In this document: one piece after another, positions 26,958-39,453 of the stretch
Numbering within the stretch: position 1 is the stretch's first letter
Layout of the letters: each line of letters starts with the position of its first letter
Assembly: GCA_964019415.1 (NCBI GenBank)
Contig: OZ025875.1
Location: 2,979,911 to 3,043,910 of the forward strand
Direction: 5' to 3'
DNA: 64,000 nt
Source of the DNA: Ianthella basta
Taxonomy: Eukaryota; Porifera; Demospongiae; Verongiida; Ianthellidae
Position numbers and translations under genes: made by a program
Notes under the pieces: model-generated
What the model was told of the DNA's origin: nothing
Databases searched by the model: none
The model's input: only the letters and a program-made list of their open reading frames with translations

Positions 26958-29440
26958 TGCTGAGCATTTCCACTAGAAAGAAGACTTCCAGTAATCACAC
27001 TTTAACTGGAAGTTACATTAAATGTGTTATTAGCTTCCCCCTTTGTGTATGTACCTAGGTTATCATGCAAAATATGCAATAACTGTTGTATAGTTTGCTT
27101 AAAGTGCCTGTCATGTCTGTATCTCTCTCCCTTCAGCTACTTCTGAATTAGTACCCTTTAACCGGATCCTGCTTCCAGGAAGTGTCCTCAATGACAGCAT
27201 CACATCTACCCCTCAGAACTTCAGTAATGATTTCAAGTACTATGAGCTGCAGCAGTCAGCTCCTAGTTGGAAAAATTGAAAGTGTTTCAATCAAAATAGA
27301 CAGAGGACTATCATGTTGGACAACTTAGTGCCTGGTACCCAGTACATTTTCTCATTGAAGTCATGCTTGAACAAAAATGGAGAACATTGTTCCACCTGTG
27401 GACCATACAGTGATCAGCTCACCTTGTACACTGCTGATGGTGAGGAGTTTATGAGCTCTCACTAAAGGCTAATGCTGGAATGAAGAGAATGAACATAATT
27501 CGCTTTCTTCTTCTTTCACCCTCACTTCAGTACCCTTGATGCCTCAGAATGTCAATGCCATCAGCACTGGTTCTACCATTGTGTCAGTGACCTGGAAGGA
27601 GCCTGTTGTATTTTTCTGTGAGCACCTTATGCCACTGTTAGTTGCATGTATTTGTAATCCTGAATGAAATACACTAATGCAATGACATGCAGAACATTCT
27701 CAAATGGTGACCAAAATTTCATCCAACAGTGGCTAATCTCACTATACCAAATCCTAAATGCTGTATGTAGTTGTCTGGAGCAAATTTGGCTAATGTTAAG
27801 TGCATAGTTAGATAGCTAGGATGTGCAGGCAGCTAGGGATGGTAATCAATAGAAATGTTGGCTTTGCTAATACCTTGAAGTTACTAATTTTAACAGGCAC
27901 AATTTTTTAGTTTAAATATATTATCCAGGATTTGATTGGTTCTCCTAAACTGTAGCAATTTTTATTAACAAGTTTTGTGTATTAATGTTTTATTACATTA
28001 ATTTTTGTGTGCAATGTTTAGCGACTTTACACTGCTTGCTAAATTGCTCAAAATATGTTAAAGATGGTTTCTGTGTGTATTAGAAATAGTGAATTTGGAA
28101 GATTACCATAAGTTATGCCGATCCAGTAGAGTAAATATATGAACCCAGCAATAATTAATGACATCAAGGTAATTGGCCAACAGCTACAACAGTTATATGG
28201 CTACTTGTAGTAGGAAAGAAAGGATCTGTACGTGGCAGTTCAGTATAGGTGCGTCTAATAACCATGACACAATGCAAAGTAATATGAAAGCTTTGGGTAC
28301 ATAACCAGACTGCATGTCCCAGAGCCAGACACAGACAGCTGGGACAGAGGAGACAAGGATAGCCTGGTTGGTGAAGACACAGACAGACAGGTTGGTGACA
28401 GATCAGTCAAAGAATACGCAGACAAGGAAGTATTGGAGACGGATGTGTTAAGCAGGATTTTACCCAAAACTTTACTGTATGGACATTCTGTAGCAATTAT
28501 GGCATTGCTCGCTAAATTTGCTAAGACAAATACCCATAGATGCGTACCTGTTAAAATTGGTCACCTTGCAGGCACATAGCTTCACCATCCCTCCTTGCCT
28601 GTACTTTGCTCTGACGATTTTGCACCAGACGGCTACATAGTGTCTGACATGTATGTAGTTCAAATATAAGCTTATTTAATAACATCATCACCATTTCTGG
28701 CTGGCATAGAGAGAATAACATATATTCTGCATTGTTTGTTAGCTGATAGTTTCTCCTACAGCTCAGAACAACAGCCTGACCACTTATGAGGTGCAGTACC
28801 GAGGAGTAGCCACTCCTAATAATGTGAGTGAAGCTTTCTTTGAAGCAGTCACTGAACCTGCTGGGATGATGTCGTCCTATGTCTGATGGCCTACTTTACC
28901 TACAATGTGTCTGTGAGAGTTACTGTGCGGACAGCGGAGGGAGGTTAGTGCATGCCATATCATGTGCAGATCATGTAATGTGTACATTGCATAGTGTGCT
29001 AGTGGTGGCTGTGCTGAAGTCACATCATGGATGCATATTCAGTGCAACGTGTTATGTGTATAGTATAGCTCTCTGTGTCACCCGAACAGTTTCATCTACT
29101 CCCCTCAGAGTTGTGCTACAGAACAGTACATCCACCTCCCTGCAAGTTTCTTGGTCCACACCCACTTTCAGTAATGGACCCAACCTCACATATTGGGTGG
29201 AATACACGGGTCTGGCTACAGAGAATCCAGTGAATGACTCATTCTTCATGACCTCCTTCCTGGAGAGCAGCACTACTTCAGTGACCATCAGTGACCTTGT
29301 GCCATTCTCCACCTATACCATTGGAGTGAGAGCTAGCACAAGTGTAGGTGCTGGTCCCACTGCATTCATCAATGCCACCACTACAGCAGCTGGTGAGTGA
29401 AAGCAGTGAGCTTTCACAAGGGAAAGTGTGAATGCAGAAA
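26958..29440 (+). pseudogene. Segment C: decayed copy of the first FN3 exons of gene A
   Basis: Collinear with about 5413-7960. Exon 27137-27439 matches A 5599-5901 but has an in-frame TGA at 27277-27279. Exon 27531-27617 matches 6004-6090. The exon from 28762 matches 7257-7490 but has lost internal segments and the frame. Exon 29090-29392 matches 7629-7931 and is fully open (LQVSWSTPTFSNGPNLTYWV, GLATENPVND). Intron sequence is also conserved. It is probably non-functional as a whole, though the last exon could still be spliced into a transcript. The CA repeat of A is absent; a short downstream piece (29440-29520) matches A 8215-8330 in inverted orientation. Confidence 0.75.
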
Positions 29441-31073
29441 TGCACACATCATGTCATGTCACGTGCAGTTGCCACCCCCCCCCATTTATTCTGCTGTCAC
29501 ATGTATCTTGCATCATTGATTTGAGGCAAATTAAAAGCCGCAACATGCTCACAGAAGGGAGGGGTCTATGGGGTTGCTACATTGTAGACTCACAGTACTG
29601 TAGCTGATGTATATCAGAATGGTGCCATAGATAGTGTTGGCTGCAGCTCTGTTGCTTCACAGAAGGAAGAGGTTTACCATGTTGCCGCATTTCAGTCTCA
29701 TATTGCATCTGATTTACATTCATATGATGTCATAGATAGTGTTAGCAGCAGCGCTGTTGCATGGCAGAGCGCAAGCGCTCTCCCTTTGGCATGGTGCCGT
29801 ATTTTGAAACGTTAAGTAACCAGAATCCGGTATACGCAGACCGTAAACGGACGAATAACAGCAAGGTCAACTATGAATCAGACACACATGTGCACTGCTT
29901 GTGATACAATAGAATGGAGGATGTGAGCTCTATTAAAATATATAATATAGAGTCTTAGAGTGCCCCCCCCCCCCCCCCCAGAAGGTCGGGCATGCTATGT
30001 CATGGCCGGACCGGTTTCTATCCTTGTGCTACGGCCCTGACAGATATAATTATGTAGCATGTTAGCGACAGCTTAGCCTGATGGTATGTTGTGTACAGTG
30101 GGAGGACCTCCTCAAACTAATTATACTATTTGCAGTGAAATGCACCATGAAGCTGAATTATTTAGTGATTAGTCTTGTTACAAGCTGTTCCAATATATGG
30201 TTAGCTGCATGCTATATTAGGCATATCTTCAAAGTAGTGTACCATATCAGCAGTGAAATGTACCGTGAAGTGACTATATCTCCTACAGATTGTTCCCATA
30301 ATAGTATGTTGTGTACTGCATGATTGGAATGAACATCACACTGCAAATGAGTGTCCTCACTGTGGCAAGTAATTCACACTAATAGTTTTGGATAATTTGG
30401 ATGTGAACATCTTTGTATTTCAAACAGTGCACTGTTAAGAGCTATGTAGGAAAGCTGTGCACTGCTGTTTAAGTTACATCACTAGCTGAAGTATTCTAAC
30501 AATTTATTATCAGCTCAAAGGTAGAGCACCAGGCAGTATATGCCACTAATAGCTGCACACCTCAACCTACAGCTGGGATGGGTTTGGCTGTATGCAAGGA
30601 GTTCCACCTGAGAAGCAACTCCTATAACTTTTGTGCTATAATATATACTACAAAATATTATGCTACATATTCAGAATCTGATTTGTACTACTACACAGTA
30701 GTCTTACAATGGGCAGTGCCACTCAAAACCCTGTTTAGCTTGAGAAGACCAGGTTAGCTGCTAGCAAGCAGAAGCTGGACAATCCCTTTGCGGACACTAG
30801 AATTGTGCTACATGTTAATCTATATGATGAGTTCCATGCACCCTGAGAGTAAAAGACCCTCCCCCCCACTCTCAGAACTGCATGCAGGCCTGATACATTT
30901 GCAGATACATACTGATTGACCAAGAACAGATGGGTATGAATGAACAATTTTTCATACAGGGCAATGTGATCACAATCATTTTCTAGATTTGTAGCTACAT
31001 GGTCAGACACACAAACATATTCAACTATGGACTATAGCCTAGATTCACTATGTAGCTGCTAGATTTTAAACTA
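29441..31073. other. Intergenic, repeats only
   Basis: Contains two imperfect tandem copies of a roughly 120-bp unit (CATAGATAGTGTT..., about 29560-29800), a C17 run at 29963-29979, and a fragment (30068-30150) like 23618-23700. No gene seen. Confidence 0.5.
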
Positions 31074-31671
31074 CCGTATATGTCCGTATAGAGGCCGGGG
31101 CTCGAATAGAAGCCGGGGGTCAGAGCAGGTAGGCTTTAATAGTGGTCGGGTCTCGAATAGTGACCGGGTCTGGATTCGACGCACTGGGTCTGTCTTCGAC
31201 CACTTAAGTGCAGGCTGGAGGTTCGAATCAATCGCAGCGTAATCCGTGGCGACTGATTGGAGTTCCACTGCACTCGCGGCAGCGATGTCCAGGAAGAAAT
31301 CGTACTATTTCTCCCGGTTGAAGGCTGTGGAGTAAACGCAGAAGAGCAAAGAAGCCGCTGCGAGGAAGATGGGCGTCGCTGGGCTCCAGACCGAATTGTG
31401 AACGTGGCGACTTCCCACAACTCGTGCTTTCTAGACCGAGCTCAGCTGATCGGCGAGCTCAGCTGATTGGCGACCACTCGTTTGTTGTGATTCCGACAAA
31501 TTTTATAATGGAAGCATGGCTAGGTATCTGTTCATTTTAGACTAGGCATACGCTAAGCGCATAAGCCGCTCGGCAACTAGTTTTATTAATAGAAGCCGAG
31601 GTCAAATAGAGACCGGGTCAAAAATCTTATGAAAGAAATAGAGTACCGGGCCTTTATTCGGATATATACAG
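31074..31671. mobile_element. pogo/Tc1-mariner-like non-autonomous element with TA flanks
   Basis: Terminal inverted repeats of about 26 bp: left CCGTATATGTCCGTATAGAG, right (reverse complement) CTGTATATATCCGAATAAAG, both going on into GGCCGGG-type sequence. Both ends are flanked by TA (31072-31073, 31672-31673), the Tc1/mariner target site. Subterminal words such as CGAATAGAAGCCG recur. From ATG 31285 a broken frame reads MSRKKSYYFSRLKAVE, stop, then KEAAARKMGV, recalling the N-terminal psq-type helix-turn-helix of pogo-group transposases. The element is 598 bp and non-coding now. Confidence 0.7.
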
Positions 31672-31690
31672 TAGGAAAATTGGAAGCAAC

Positions 31691-31913
31691 CTAACCTGTA
31701 TCCAAATTTTGAAGGTATGAATGGACCAACATCAAGGCTGAAGACCCTGCGGGCCTGTAGGTCATAATCAGTTTAACGTAAGCATAGCTACCATCGTATC
31801 CCCATGCGTTAACGTCGCAGGGCGAGAACACGTTTCCGCTTCCACCCCAGGGAGCATTCGGCACAAAGCGCTCGAGGGGATGCTGCCGCAACACCTTCTT
31901 GCCTGTCTTTTCA
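31691..31913 (-). other. Unassigned open frame, protein-like
   Basis: An uninterrupted minus-strand frame of about 74 codons with LERFVPNAPWGGSGNVFSPC and DVNAWGYDGSYAYVKLIMTY. Composition is globular-protein-like. It is bounded by AG (gaaaagacag) and GT (ATACAG|gttagg), so it could be an exon relic or part of a mobile element. I do not recognise a family. Confidence 0.3.
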
Positions 31914-31938
31914 ATGTATTAAACTGCCACCAGTGATG

Positions 31939-32543
31939 TAGTCTGTTTTGCTACACCGTCGTAAGCGTACGTAAGCGCCCAGAGGCTTCTGCGCCTCAGA
32001 GCGTTTACGGGACAATCTATAATCCAGGAGGAGCAGCGGCACATGCTGAAGAAGAGAAGGCCAAGAAGTATGCTCACCTGGACAGCATGTATCTTTACCA
32101 GCCAGTTGCTCTGGAGACTTGTGGTGCCATTGGTCCAAAGTCCAGGGATTTTCTGAGGGAGCTTGGCCAGCGGCTCAAGATGGTTACTGGGGAAGCACGG
32201 TCATGTACCTTTCTACTGCAGAGAATCTCCATTGCCATTCAGGTCGGAAATGCAGCATCGGTGATTGCATCCCTCCCTGACAGTGCTAATGTTGACATCA
32301 GTTTTGATCTCTGACGATTCTGATTTAGCATTTTGCATGCATGCTTATTTAGGGTGTACTGTACTTTTAGTACTATTTAGTGTTTAAGCACTGTGTGTCA
32401 GAATCTGTACATGTGGTATTATTATTGTGGTTAATCTATTATTGTATTTTATTATAATGTAAAGCACTTACGTACACTCATACCATTATTACCTATTCAT
32501 TGTACAGATAATAATAATAATAATAATAATAATTTTTTAGACT
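31939..32543 (+). mobile_element. 5'-truncated non-LTR-type retroelement copy with (TAA)n tail
   Basis: An open frame from 31940 to TGA at 32312-32314 reads KAKKYAHLDSMYLYQPVALE, then TCGAIGPKSRDFLRELGQRL and LLQRISIAIQVGNAASV. By my recollection this is the C-terminal end of retroelement proteins frequent in cnidarians and sponges. About 190 bp of 3' UTR follow, then a TAA/AAT repeat tail (about 32508-32533). The 10-bp word ACCAGTGATG flanks the copy on both sides (31929-31938, 32544-32553), a good target-site duplication. Truncated 5' end, simple-repeat tail and target duplication together indicate target-primed reverse transcription. Confidence 0.75.
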
Positions 32544-32551
32544 ACCAGTGA

Positions 32552-32702
32552 TGACGTCATATGCAATTATGACGTACTGCATTCCTAAACGCTTATATAT
32601 ACGCAACTGGTCTATTGCCTTCCATCGTGCGCAACAATCAGGATTGTGTGAACTCAAGTGCGTCCAGCGCATCTATTGGCAGCTACCGTACGTTCTTTGC
32701 TG
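32552..32702 (+). promoter_or_regulatory. Candidate promoter and 5' UTR exon upstream of gene B
   Basis: A palindromic CRE-like site TGACGTCA (32552-32559), a second TGACGTA (32570-32576) and a TATA box TATATATA (32594-32601) precede a strong donor (GCTG|gtgagtaa, exon end 32702). Orientation and spacing suit transcription toward gene B, whose first recognised exon is 1.4 kb away. Purely inferential. Confidence 0.3.
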
Positions 32703-34112
32703 GTGAGTAAAGGCGCTCTCTCCCGGATGTAGGATGGGTCTCTTACTCCTCAATTACATTGCAGGTGAGCAAACAACTCTTTATTACCCTCACTGTTCGA
32801 ATGTCCATTTCACGGGCTTCACTCCTTCTCCTCCACAGAACTTCTCTGCTTCTTTCAAGTGGCAGTGGGTAAGCTAGGAGCACGCTGGCCACTACATATC
32901 GTAGAGTAACTTATCAGATTTGGGGCAGCGTCCTGGGTTTCGGCGACTACTTGGGCTTTGGACTTCAAACTAAACCAAATTACGTAGCTCTCATTTAGCC
33001 TAATTGGCGTGTGCATAGCAGCACGACCGCCGGGCTCAGTGGCGTAGCACCACAATTTACAGTGGTCCGGCCAGTCACCAATATTTTGGTAGCCTAATCA
33101 ATATAACTATATAGCTAATATCATTGATTTCAAAGCGGATGATTGCTTCCCCGAGGAAATGGCACATCACACCCCCGTCTATGTGATTAAAAATCGTGAG
33201 TCGAACAGCGTAGCGAGTGAATTTTTTACCCTTACCGTTGTATCGAGCTAACGCAACGGCCGAATGACGTCATATGATGTAATGCAACCGCATCGGTTAG
33301 CGCGCATGATACCTGATTGAAGCGATACATTGCTAAAGCGTTTTCCTTTTAGTTAGAACCTTTAATCAAGTAAATTTACAAATCTACTTCTTGGTTTATG
33401 GTTAGACCCTCCCCCAAGTCTGGAAGTGTGTGCAAATTGGCCAGCTTTGATTTTTAGAAAATCTGTTCCTTGAGCAAAAAGTCGGTCCGGGTGCTACGCC
33501 TATGGCGGCTGTGTTACCCCCTGGGTGGTACAGGGTTGAGCATATACATTAACGGCTATTAAATTTAACAGGTACTAATTTCTGCAAAAATACTGAGTAG
33601 TTAAAAATTGATAGAAATTGTGATACACATGTTTTCTGCAGGCAAAATCTCTAATATATAGCTGACTGTGTGTCCGCCGTGCACGCACGTGTTTCTTGCG
33701 CCATAGGTGTCAAATTCACTATGGTTGCTGAAGGCACCGGGGGTCAGGATTTAGCAGAGCTGACATCACCAGTCCGTGGTTTGCAGAGAGTTATCTTTCG
33801 AGTTTCGCTTTCCTTGTCGGTCGACAGCCATTTTCTAATTATCGCTCCCATTGCATATTGACTTCCGTTTTTACCTGAGTCAATGTTGTCCCGTGGTCAA
33901 ATTTAAACAGAATCATCACACCACCTATTACTTTATTTAGCGTAAGACTAGCTGTAGCAGTAACATGGCTGCTGGGGGCATCAGGGGACAGGTAGGATGT
34001 GTAGACGTTGAGTGCCATAGAAAAGAAGCTTGCAAAATGCCGGCTTCTCTGCTATGACTTATATGTTTCTGTGTAACAACTGGAGGTGACTTATGTGTGT
34101 GTATTCCTGCAG
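32703..34112. other. Upstream region of gene B; signal-peptide exon not found
   Basis: Besides the hAT-like element at 33037-33504, no exon with a credible signal peptide could be read. A short ATG frame at 33965-33991 (MAAGGIRGQ) ends at a donor-like gtagg, but its phase (0) does not fit the phase-1 acceptor at 34113. Another TGACGTCATATG occurs near 33264. Confidence 0.4.
33037..33504. mobile_element. hAT-like short element, CAGTGGCGTAGCACC terminus
   Basis: The left end CAGTGGCGTAGCACC and the right end, reverse complement CATAGGCGTAGCACC, form 15-bp inverted termini with two mismatches. CAGTGGCGTAG-type ends are common in hAT-like MITEs (from memory). A clear 8-bp target duplication is not seen (gccgggct versus gcggctgt). 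Confidence 0.5.
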
Positions 34113-37100
34113 TGGCTCAAAACAATCTTCATGATCCTACTGAGATTCCAGTGAACATCACCTTAGATATGACAATCGGCAATCCACTCAACTCAACTTC
34201 GGCCTTCATCCGATGGAATGAACCACCTACATGTGGTCGCTGCCAGAATTGTAGCTACTTCATAACTCTTGATGGTGGGGCAACAATGAGGAAGAACACT
34301 GGAAATTCTAGTAGCCCCACTCATGTGCTGAGTGGACTAAAGCCATTTACAATGTACTCCATTCAAGCAAGGGCAAAATGTCCACGTGGTGGCAGAACTC
34401 CCTTTTCCATACCCTTCAACTTCACAACAGAGAGAGCAGGTGAACAATGACATACAAGCACTCAAACATGTATGCATACACAGCCTACCCATACCTCGGA
34501 CAACATTACCACCAAATATTTTCACTGCATGTGCAAGTAACACTATGCAGTTTGAAGAACAATAAGGATCTGTATCTGACCTGAATAATTGCATGGTACT
34601 CTGTTCCACTGCTCACAGCTCCTTCCTCGCCCAGAAACTTAACTGCTACTGCAGTGGGAAGTGACATGGTTGTACTGAGGTGGATTGAGCCAGAATGTGT
34701 CAATGATGACAACATTACAGGATATCAGGTCATCAGAAATGGATTAGTAATTGAGGACAGCATCATCTCTAGCACAGATGGCGCGTTCTTTGTCTACAAT
34801 GCAATCTCCCTCACTCCTGCCACTGTGTACACCTTCCAAGTGGCTGCCATCAACTCAGTGGGTGCAAGCACACCTGCAGCAGATAATGCAACTACAGATA
34901 ACGGAAGTGAGCCTGTATAAGTACAAGCATGTCCTATGGTCAGCTAGACTGTATCAATTCAATTCAATCAATTCATTATTAGAGTCCATCATGTCAATAG
35001 GTACTAGGACACATCATGGTCCAATGTAGCACTGCACGCATCATGCACCATGGAAGATGCAGAGATCTGGGGTCAATGGTAATAAAGGGTGTGACAGATT
35101 GCTTGATAGCATGTATAATATAAGCATTAATAGAACCTAGCTGTCCACATAGAGCCAATAATAGACAGTACACGATAGTTCTTACAGGCCAGTGACAATA
35201 CAAGGGCTGCTCTCTCTCCAATGCTCTTTGCTGGAAAGTCCTTCTTTGATCCCTCCATGGCTTCCAGGAGAAGCTGCCTGAGATGGTCCCATGCAGAGCA
35301 CTGCAAAAGCCGATGGAATACATCCTCCACCTCCCCACTGTCACATTCCTTGCATACCCTCTCTTCTCTCTTCATCCCATGCCACCTTCCCACTTCAATC
35401 TGTAAAGCAGCCGTTCCACCCCTCAACTTCAACATCATCCTCCTTTCAGCTTTTGACTTTACCAACGCACAACTCAACTCAACCTCACACTCCCCATCAA
35501 CTTCGTCGTGGACAACTTTAGCTCCAAGCAGCCCCACAGCTTCACTCGGTCCACCGTGTCATAAGCTTTTGTAAAGTCAATGAACGCCACCAGCATACCT
35601 TTAGCTGCCTTTGCCATCTCAATTTGTCCCAACAACACCAACGTCAATACCTGGTCCTGCATCCCCTTTGTTTGCAAAACTCACCTTGCATATACCATGC
35701 ACGGGCAAATGACACTGCTAGTGTCAGATGCTCTTAACATTATGTCTTGCTATATTCATGAACATTTCTCTAGCTAATATTGAATAGTTTCTGACTGTGA
35801 ATATGGTAAGTAGACTAGAGCTAACATCTCACTTGTGCACCTAATCTTTACCAATTACTGAGGCAGCTTATAGTCCCATCCTTGTAGACAATTAGTTCGT
35901 GAGCAATGCTGTAGCACATTAATCAACAGCTGAATGCATGCAGGATGTTTCAGCCATGAAGGCCTTCGTCTGCTGCATGTACTGCTACGGCACTGCCCAC
36001 AAAGTAATCGTCTACATTGAACAACGTAGCAATGAGCCTCTTCTCCAACAGCCTCATCCTTTATCCTTCATGCCAAACTTAGAATATATAGGAAAGAATC
36101 ACATAATTATTATAAAATGGCATTAAACAAACTTTGAAAAGAAACCAAAAAATTGTATGACGTTAAAATATAAACATTCAGTAATAATTAATGGTGTTAT
36201 ATTTCTGTACAGTGTTATCCGCACCAAACGTATCCCAGCCAGTTGATGTCACTGACACCACCATAACCCTGAATTGGACTGCACCTGCTGTACCCAATGG
36301 TGTTGTCACTGGTTACGTCATCACTGTCACCAATGGAGTCACAGGGGAGGTATTCACTGCCAATACAACAGACACTGAGCTTGAGGCGACAGGTCTCACC
36401 CCCTACACCAACTATACATTCAAAGTAGCAGCTGTGAATGGTGCCGGAGAGGGGGATGCGTCAAACCCTGTCACAGTGCAGACAGCAGAAGGAAGTGTGT
36501 ACCTGTCACTACATATTTACATGTATATAACATGCAAGTAGTATATTCACTCACACCACTTATGACCCTCCATGTACATCTACTACAGTGTCATCTGCAC
36601 TGTAGAAGAGAAGCTTGCCAGTAGAGGGCTTTTCTTCTACTACACAAAAACTCGATATTGCTAAAATTAGTACCCACCAAGTCCTGGACTCCAGAGTACT
36701 TTCAGATTCAAATTGCTTTTTGCCTGGATGAGAGTTGCACTGCACTTTGAATAATAGACATCACTGATCTTGACTCAGGGTGCCATGCTATTCTGTGGAA
36801 GTCATAATGTATGCACTGGTTTGTCACTTAGATGCATGCAGGAAGTGGCAAGCATTTCAATTGGAAAGAAATTATAACTATAATCTTAACATTACATTAT
36901 ATATTGCTTTTTACCTTGTACAGCAACGCCTCTATGTATATATGTAATTCTTTTATACTGCTGGTCATGTCTATATATCGATATATATATTATATCCATG
37001 CAGCTCCCTCAGCCCCCCTCAACTTGACCTTCTCCCCCGGGGATGTCCTTAATGACAGTATCACATTTACCTGGCTTCCCCCTGAAGAACCCAATGGTGT

Positions 37101-37282
37101 TGTTCAGTTCTATCAGCTTAAGCAGTCCTCTTCTGCTGGGGTCATCTATGTGAACACAACATACAACACCACAATAGTGCTGTCTAACCTAGTCCCTGGT
37201 ACCCAGTACAATTTCTCAGTGAGGGCCTTCACTGTGGCCTTTGGACCATTCAGTGATCAGATCACCATATACACTGCTGATG
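34113..37282 (+). CDS. Gene B first four FN3 exons
   Basis: Exons 34113-34439, 34619-34906, 36213-36494 and 37004-37282, all phase 1-1. Signatures: (1) SAFIRWNEPPTCGRCQNCSY and GLKPFTMYSIQARAKCPRGG, Cys-rich like the first FN3 of Eph-type receptors; (2) VVLRWIEPECVNDDNITGYQ; (3) ITLNWTAPAVPNGVVTGYVI and GLTPYTNYTFKVAAVNGAGE; (4) SITFTWLPPEEPNGVVQFYQ. The first three have no counterpart near gene A in this window; the fourth matches A 5599-5901. The second intron (34907-36212) contains an antisense RT fragment. Confidence 0.82.
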
Positions 37283-39414
37283 GTGAGGATTATATGAGCT
37301 TTCACTACTGTCATAAAATAACACTGATGTGAAGAGAATGACAATTTATTCTTCTGTCTTCCTCAGAAGACAATGATAGTGGAGCCACAGCAATATTTTT
37401 GCCAGTGGCTCCATAGCTTGCTTACTGTACTTTAACTACCTCCTTTTCAGCCTACTCCCCAGATGTAAAATCTGTAGCTGACATACCTAGTCTTACTGCC
37501 ACTTAACTGTCAACCTGTGTGTCTCTCTCCCATTGCTCAGCCTTCCACATTGCACACAGCCCAGCGTGCATAAGATGAATGTTACTGAATTAGCATGTAC
37601 TGTGTTCAACTTGGAAATAATGTACTGTACACATTTGTAGTGAAATTTGCTGTCTCTGTTTCTTTTTCCTCCAGGTCTTCCTGATAGACCTGTGATAATG
37701 CATTTGCAGGCTAACACTACATCTATCTACTTGTCTTGGGAGGAGCCGTCAGACAACAATGCTCCTATTCTGATGTACCACATCACGTTGCAAGTGGTGG
37801 ATGATGAAAGAGGAAATACATCACTGGTGTTCAGAACAAATACTACTGAACTGTATGTGGATGGTCTAACCCCATTCACTGAGTACTCTGTGCAAGTGGC
37901 GGCAGTGAACAGTATTGGGAACAGTGCACCAAGTGTACCCATGACAGTGATGACCGCAGAAGGAAGTGAGTCTGTGTGTCTGTTTGTGCACATATGTAGT
38001 ATTCATGACTTGCTGGTATGTGCAAGGATACTATGTCATTATAAGATTATACCTGAACTTCTCTCCTAATTTGATGCTAGTCCCACCTTCACCAGTGGAT
38101 CTCATGGCAATGGACAACACGAGGGAGTCACGAAGACTTACCATAACATGGGCAGAACCAGTGATGACTAATGGAAATGTATCATCTTATGATATACAGT
38201 ACAAAGGAATCAGCAGTGTGAACACAGTTTTAAGCAACTTCTCCCAGGTCCAGATGTTTTCAGTTGCTAGCACTATAGCAGTACTGCAGGACTTGGTTCC
38301 CTTCTCAGTCTACAACATTTCAGTCAGGGCCTCCACTGGAGCTGGACCTGGTCCTTTCAGTGCAGAGATATCTGTTAGAACTTTAGAAGATGGTGAGTGC
38401 TCAGTAGTGTGCATGTGCAAGTACATAGTTGTGGGCAAGGGAATGTGCATGGGTTGATATAATAATTCTGTATGTATGTATGTATGTATGTATGTATGTA
38501 TGTTTAGTTTCCCGTATAATGTATCACGTATACTACATGCATAAGTTACTGGTTGCACATGCGCAGTTTCTGATCGGTCTTGTTGTTTTTTATTCTACCA
38601 CACCATTCAGTTCCTTCTGCTCCAACTGAATTGCGGGTGAAAGATGTTAGCTCCAGAGGGTTCACTCTTGAGTGGAACCCTCCCAGGACTCCAAATGGAA
38701 TCATTGACTTTTACCAAGTGGAACTGTTTACAGACAACAACCTAGACCTGCCTGCATTGAACCCCATCAATGTTAGCAGTACATCATATGCCTTCACTGG
38801 CCTGGCACCCTTCACTGGGTATTCAGTCCAAGTGTGTGCCTACACCATTGGATGTGGCGACATTGCTACTTTGAATGTCACAACATTGGGAGGTGAGATA
38901 TGCAGGGCAACATAGCTTGAGCAAAGACAGAGAACACAGCACTGGTCTTCTTTCCATGCATGCACTGGTGCCAATACGATAGCCAGAGTAGGCCAATCTG
39001 TCTCACGTGTGCATTCTATGGATTCAGTCTCTATAACTCCATATTATCTAATTTCTGCAGTACCTCCTCAGGTAGCCCCCTTCGACGGTGTGAGCAAAAG
39101 GCCAATCCGAATGGGAGACCAAGTAACCGTTTCCGTTGTCATTGCCAATGAGCCAGTTCCACCTGTCACAAGGGAGGCTATCCAGTGGGCGTTCATGGGA
39201 AGTGGAGGTGCTGTCAACCTCTCCTGCACTAGTACCCTCAAGTACACCTTCTCTGATGACTGCCTCAACCTCACTGTGAACAACACAGAGGCTAGTGATG
39301 CTGGCCTGTATCAGATAACAATCACAACTGAAGCTGGAGTAGGTATGAGTGCAGTTGGGATATCAGTCAGTGGAGGTGAGTGAAAGAAACAATAATTGAT
39401 GTTCGCTTATGCGC

Positions 39415-39453
<39 letters not shown>

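Noticed and set aside
31205..31235. GGTTCGAATC, resembling a tRNA B box
   Set aside because: No A box, acceptor stem or cloverleaf around it; it lies inside the pogo-like element.
33965..33991. ATG frame with donor as first exon of gene B
   Set aside because: Not hydrophobic enough for a signal peptide, and its phase 0 end does not match the phase 1 acceptor at 34113.
35221..35574. Plus-strand Ser/Pro-rich frames over 35221-35574
   Set aside because: They are antisense shadows of the minus-strand RT fragment.
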